Positions 60,616 through 64,000 of a stretch of DNA of 64,000 nt are shown here, one piece after another; positions within the stretch are counted from its first letter, which is position 1; each line of letters opens with the position of its first letter. Position numbers and translations under genes: made by a program. Below the pieces are notes generated by a model, which was not told the DNA's origin, did no database searches, and saw nothing but the letters and a program-made list of their open reading frames with translations. The stretch is from Pseudosporangium ferrugineum (GTDB lineage: Bacteria > Actinomycetota > Actinomycetes > Mycobacteriales > Micromonosporaceae), in contig NZ_PVZG01000023.1 of NCBI RefSeq assembly GCF_003002065.1, positions 1 through 64,000 of the forward strand, given 5' to 3'.

Positions 60616-61982
60616 CCACGATCGAGAGCCGTTCCCCGCAAGCACCGTCGGACCTGGTCGTACGCGTCCCGGACACGTCGCCGGAGACGGTCGCGGCGGC
60701 TGCCGGGGCGGCCCGCGACGCCGGCACCGGATGGGCGCACCAGGCGGCACACGTACGCGCGGCCGCTCTGCATGCCTGCGCCGAGTCCGTGGCCGCGGCG
60801 ACCTGCGAGCTCGCCGACCTGGTGGTCCGCGAGGTCGGCAAGCCGATCGGCGAGGCCCGCGCCGAGGTCGGCCGCGGCGTGGCGATCCTGCGCTACTTCG
60901 CGCAGCAGGCCCTGCACGCCGAGGGCGAGGTGTACCCGCCGTCCGACGGCGTGTCGCTGCTGCACACCCGGCGCCGGCCGCACGGCGTCGTCGGCCTGAT
61001 CACCCCGTGGAACTTCCCGGTGGCGATCCCCCTCTGGAAGGCCGCGCCGGCCCTCGCCTTCGGCAACACCGTCCTGCTCAAGCCCGCGCCGCAATCCTCC
61101 GCGGTGGCGCTGCGGCTGGCCGAGTTGTTCGCCGGCACGCTCCCCCACGGCGTGCTGACGGTGCTGACCGGCCTCGGCGGCACCGGCGAGGCGATCGTCG
61201 ACACGACCGACGCCGTCTCGTTCACGGGCTCGGTGGCGGCGGGCCGGGCGGTGGCCCGGCGGGCGGTCGCCCGCGGCATCCCGGTCCAGTGCGAGATGGG
61301 CGGCCAGAACGCCGCGATCGTGCTCCCGGACGCCGACCAGGACGCGGCGGCGACGGCGATCGCGGCCGCGGCCATGGGGTACGCGGGCCAGAAATGCACC
61401 GCCACCAGCCGGGTCATCGTGGTGGGCGACCCCGCACCGTTCGCCGGGCGGCTCGCCGCGGCCGTCGAGGCGCTGCCCCTGGGCGATCCCGCGGACCCGG
61501 CGACGGTGGTCGGCCCGGTGATCGAGTCACGGCCGCGCGAGGCGATCCGGACGGCGGTGGAGCGCGCCACCAAGGGCGGCGCCCGCGTCCTGACCGGCGC
61601 CGGCCAGGCCGACCGCGACGGCTACTTCCAGGCGCCGACGGTGCTGACCGACGTGCCACCCGGCGACGACCTGCTGAGCGAGGAATACTTCGGGCCGATC
61701 TGCGTGGTCCTCCCGGCCGACTCCCCCGACGCCGCGGTCCGCGTGGCGAACGAGGTGCGGCACGGGCTGGTCGCGGGCGTCCACACCCAGAACCTCAGGG
61801 CGGCGCTGACCCTGTCGAACCAGCTCGACGTGGGCCTGGTGAAGGTCAACGCCCCGACCACCGGAGTGGACTTCCACGCCCCGTTCGGCGGCGAGAAGGA
61901 ATCGAGCTACGGCCCGCGCGAACAGGGCACGGCGGCCCGCGACTTCTACACCCGCACGGTCACGGTCACCATCACGCCATAA
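60612..61982 (+). CDS. Aldehyde dehydrogenase, probable alpha-ketoglutarate semialdehyde dehydrogenase
   Basis: A 456-residue NAD(P)-dependent enzyme: GLITPWNFPVAIPLWKAAPALAFGNTVLLKPA binds the cofactor, CEMGGQNAAIV carries the catalytic Glu and GYAGQKCTATSR the catalytic Cys; EEYFGPICVV and FGGEKESSYGPREQG close the fold. It probably oxidises the semialdehyde made by the FAH-family enzyme to alpha-ketoglutarate, feeding the citric acid cycle. ATG 60612 overlaps the upstream stop by 4 bp. Confidence 0.88.
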   Translation: MTTIESRSPQAPSDLVVRVPDTSPETVAAAAGAARDAGTGWAHQAAHVRAAALHACAESVAAATCELADLVVREVGKPIGEARAEVGRGVAILRYFAQQALHAEGEVYPPSDGVSLLHTRRRPHGVVGLITPWNFPVAIPLWKAAPALAFGNTVLLKPAPQSSAVALRLAELFAGTLPHGVLTVLTGLGGTGEAIVDTTDAVSFTGSVAAGRAVARRAVARGIPVQCEMGGQNAAIVLPDADQDAAATAIAAAAMGYAGQKCTATSRVIVVGDPAPFAGRLAAAVEALPLGDPADPATVVGPVIESRPREAIRTAVERATKGGARVLTGAGQADRDGYFQAPTVLTDVPPGDDLLSEEYFGPICVVLPADSPDAAVRVANEVRHGLVAGVHTQNLRAALTLSNQLDVGLVKVNAPTTGVDFHAPFGGEKESSYGPREQGTAARDFYTRTVTVTITP

Positions 61983-62020
61983 TGGACGGCCTGACGGCCG
62001 TACCATCGAAGGGTTCCGTG

Positions 62021-62797
62021 ATGACCGACCCCACCATCGACATGAGCCGGCCGAGCAGCGCTCGGGTGTGGAACTACCTGCTCGGCGGCAAGGACAACTT
62101 CGCCGTCGACCGGGAGATGGGCGACTCGCTGCGATCCGCGAACCCCGGAATCGCGGCGGTCGCCCAGGCCCAGCGCCGATTCCTGGTCCAGGCCGTCACG
62201 CTCCTGGCGGGCGAGGTGGGCATCCGCCAGTTCCTCGACATCGGTACGGGCCTCCCGACGGCCGACAACACCCACGAGGTCGCCCAGCGGGTGGCCCCCG
62301 ACTCCCGGGTCGTCTACGTCGACAACGACCCCCTCGTCCTCGCCCACGCCCGCGCACTGCTGACGGGCTCCCCCGAGGGCGCGACGGCGTACGTCGACTC
62401 CGACGTGGAGGACCCGGAACGCATCCTGGGCGAGGCCGCCCGCACCCTCGACCTCGGCCGCCCGGTCGCCCTCACGATGATCGGCATCCTCGGCAACGTC
62501 GCCGACTACACCGAGGCCCGCTCGATCGTCACCCGCCTGCTCGCCGCCGTACCGTCCGGCAGTTACCTCGCGGTGAGCGACGGCACGAGCACCAGCGCCC
62601 AGAGCGTGGCGAGCCAGCGGGTCGCGAAGGAGGGCGGCCACCCGTACAACCTCCGCACGCCGGAGGAGATCGCCGGCTACTTCGAGGGCCTGGAGCTCCT
62701 GGACCCGGGCGTGGTGCCGACGTCCCTGTGGCGCCCGGAGCCCGGCACGGAACCGGAGTCCCTGGACGTGTACTGCGCGGTGGGCCGCAAACCCTGA
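62021..62797 (+). CDS. SAM-dependent methyltransferase (PF04672 type)
   Basis: A 258-residue protein of the actinobacteria-rich methyltransferase group once called DUF574: PSSARVWNYLLGGKDNFAVDREMGDSL at the start, then the SAM motif FLDIGTGLPTADNTHEVAQ and VVYVDNDPLVLAHARALL. The target is unknown; these proteins are numerous in streptomycetes and relatives. ATG 62021 has an AAGGG site; another ATG at 61982 without one is less likely. It follows the aldehyde dehydrogenase by 38 bp but looks functionally separate. Confidence 0.85.
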   Translation: MTDPTIDMSRPSSARVWNYLLGGKDNFAVDREMGDSLRSANPGIAAVAQAQRRFLVQAVTLLAGEVGIRQFLDIGTGLPTADNTHEVAQRVAPDSRVVYVDNDPLVLAHARALLTGSPEGATAYVDSDVEDPERILGEAARTLDLGRPVALTMIGILGNVADYTEARSIVTRLLAAVPSGSYLAVSDGTSTSAQSVASQRVAKEGGHPYNLRTPEEIAGYFEGLELLDPGVVPTSLWRPEPGTEPESLDVYCAVGRKP

Positions 62798-62878
62798 ACC
62801 CCCGTCAACAGGGCGTCAATACTCGCGGGGGCGGCGTAGCCATCGCGTGAACGCCGATGACACGAGGTTGGCCGGGGC

Positions 62879-62906
62879 GGTGTGCTTTGTCCGGCACAAA
62901 CACACC
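62879..62906 (+). promoter_or_regulatory. Hairpin in the kdp operon leader
   Basis: GGTGTG-c-TTTGT (62879-62890) pairs with ACAAACACACC (62896-62906) around CCGGC with a single bulge, ending 4 bp before the CAGGAG ribosome site. It may control translation or transcript stability of the kdp genes. Confidence 0.5.
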
Positions 62907-62922
62907 CCCTCAGGAGTTCCTC

Positions 62923-63006
62923 GTGGCTGATCTCGTATTCGTCGGCATCACGGTGGCGCTGTTCGCCGCGCTCACCGTGCTGGTCCGGGCGGTCGAACGC
63001 CGGTGA
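62923..63006 (+). CDS. 27-residue membrane micropeptide preceding kdpF
   Basis: GTG 62923 has a CAGGAG site 6 nt upstream and encodes a single hydrophobic helix (DLVFVGITVALFAALTVLVR) with a basic end (AVERR). Its stop overlaps the kdpF start in a GTGA junction, so it is probably translated in series with kdpF. Its size and helix resemble KdpF itself. It may stabilise the KdpFABC complex or act as a translated leader; both are inferences. Confidence 0.65.
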   Translation: MADLVFVGITVALFAALTVLVRAVERR

Positions 63007-63092
63007 GCGCCGTCAACCTCGCCGGCCTGATCGTGGCCGTGCTGCTGGCCGCGTTCCTGGTCGCCGCCCTGCTGTTCCCCGAGAAGTTCTGA
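63003..63092 (+). CDS. kdpF: KdpF, small subunit of the potassium-pumping ATPase
   Basis: A 29-residue membrane peptide ending LLFPEKF, the typical KdpF end. It stabilises the KdpABC complex in the membrane. GTG 63003 overlaps the micropeptide stop by 4 bp and its own TGA overlaps the kdpA ATG by 1 bp, so the three are translationally coupled. Confidence 0.88.
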   Translation: MSAVNLAGLIVAVLLAAFLVAALLFPEKF

Positions 63093-64000
63093 TGGCCGGC
63101 TGGCTGTTCGTCGGCACGCTGATCGTCGCCCTCGTGGCGGCGTACCGGCCGTTCGGGGACTACATGTACCGGGTCGTGAACGGCACCCGCGCCACCGTCG
63201 TGGAACGGGGCCTGTACCGGCTCATCGGTGTGGACGCGTCCGTCGGGCAGACCTGGGGCGTGTACGCCCGCAGCGTGCTCGCGTTCTCGGCGGTCTCCGT
63301 CCTCTTCCTCTACCTGTTCCTCCGGGTCCAGAACAGGCTGTGGCTGTCGCTGGGTCTGCCCGCGGTGCCCGATCACCTCGCCTGGAACACGGCGGTCAGC
63401 TTCGTCACCAACACGAACTGGCAGGCGTACGCGGGCGAGTCGACGCTGGGCCACCTGGTGCAGATGGCCGGCCTGGCGGTGCAGAATTTCGTGTCCGCGA
63501 GCGTCGGTATCGCGGTGGCCGTGGCCTTCGTGCGCGGTTTCGCCGCCCGCGGCACGCCGCGGCTGGGCAACTTCTGGGTCGACCTGATCCGGATCACGCT
63601 GCGGATCCTGCTGCCGCTCAGCGTGCTCGCGGCGCTCGTGTTCATGGCCGCGGGCATGGTGCAGAACCTGTCCGGCGGCACCGACGTCACCACGCTGACC
63701 GGGGCGACCCAGCACCTCACCGGTGGTCCGGTCGCCTCACAGGAGGCCATCAAGGAGATCGGCACCAACGGCGGCGGCTTCTACAACGTGAATGCCGCGC
63801 ATCCGTTCGAGAACCCGGCCGCGTGGACGAACTGGCTCCAGCTGTTCCTGATCCTGCTGATCCCGTTCAGCCTGCCCCGGGTGTTCGGGCGGATGGTCGG
63901 GCAGAACCGGCAGGGCTACGCGATCGTCGCGGTGATGGCGATCCTGGCGACCGCCGGCGTCGCCCTGACCGTCGGCTTCGAGGTGCACGGCGCCGGCACC
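63092..64000 (+). CDS. kdpA: KdpA, potassium-translocating subunit (partial, runs off the window)
   Basis: The first 303 residues of the channel-like subunit of the high-affinity K+ ATPase. Pore segments TNTNWQAYAGE (first selectivity loop) and EIGTNGGGFYNVNAAHPFENP (second) are intact. The full protein is usually about 550-600 residues; kdpB and kdpC are expected beyond the window edge. Kdp operons are normally induced by potassium limitation through KdpDE; no such genes are in view. Confidence 0.95.
   Translation, partial: MAGWLFVGTLIVALVAAYRPFGDYMYRVVNGTRATVVERGLYRLIGVDASVGQTWGVYARSVLAFSAVSVLFLYLFLRVQNRLWLSLGLPAVPDHLAWNTAVSFVTNTNWQAYAGESTLGHLVQMAGLAVQNFVSASVGIAVAVAFVRGFAARGTPRLGNFWVDLIRITLRILLPLSVLAALVFMAAGMVQNLSGGTDVTTLTGATQHLTGGPVASQEAIKEIGTNGGGFYNVNAAHPFENPAAWTNWLQLFLILLIPFSLPRVFGRMVGQNRQGYAIVAVMAILATAGVALTVGFEVHGAGT

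Overview
The window is high-GC, densely coded DNA from a filamentous actinobacterium. Codon use, many GTG starts, Tat and lipoprotein exports, AfsR/SARP and LuxR-type ATPase regulators, and an F420-type (DDN-like) oxidoreductase all fit the order Micromonosporales or a relative; the genus cannot be fixed from sequence alone. I see no rRNA, tRNA, CRISPR array or intact insertion sequence. About 62 genes are supported, many with a TANNNT box 6-9 nt before the start codon, which suggests leaderless transcripts.

Layout. 0-8.2 kb: SRPBCC protein, SDR with a divergent MmyB-type regulator, methyltransferase, LuxR-family ATPase regulator, small-molecule kinase, rRNA methyltransferase (TrmH type) and a ribosome-hibernation-like protein. 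8.3-13 kb: exported proteins (GH43 glycosidase, a six-repeat VCBS protein, a META lipoprotein, a trypsin-like protease). 13.3-15.4 kb: VOC protein, ECF sigma factor with a SnoaL-like tail, cytidylate-kinase-like protein.

15.5-31.4 kb is the most coherent metabolic region. It holds beta-glucuronidase and a GPH glucuronide transporter, then (after an unrelated PLAT protein, a lipase and a large SARP regulator) fructuronate reductase, glucuronate isomerase, a LarA-family nickel-pincer enzyme, a LacI-family regulator, and larE-larB-larC for making the nickel-pincer cofactor. The same 24-bp composite operator lies before uidA and in the uxaC/larA intergenic region. No mannonate dehydratase is present. 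I infer that D-mannonate is epimerised at C2 to D-gluconate by the LarA homologue, giving a nickel-dependent route from glucuronides to gluconate.

31.4-44.5 kb: HxlR regulator and alpha/beta hydrolase, an RNase A-like toxin with a probable immunity gene, a decayed AbiEii-type nucleotidyltransferase, TetR/SDR pair, DDN-type oxidoreductase, GlxA regulator with a divergent nitrilase-family enzyme, a coupled pair of unknown membrane-anchored proteins, a CBM32-like membrane protein, an MFS/MarR pair and a helical-repeat protein. 44.5-53.1 kb: a two-component system in line with a GH26 mannanase-like enzyme, and an ABC exporter divergent from a NarL-type two-component system. 53.1-55.1 kb: an orphan sigma region-4 gene, a second GlxA regulator and a small lipoprotein.

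55.1-62 kb: a sugar ABC importer whose two permeases are fused into one protein, its binding protein, an IclR regulator, and a FAH-family dehydratase plus semialdehyde dehydrogenase, probably the lower half of an oxidative (Weimberg-type) pentose or sugar-acid pathway. The window ends with a PF04672-type methyltransferase and the start of a kdp potassium-pump operon, preceded by an overlapping 27-residue membrane micropeptide.
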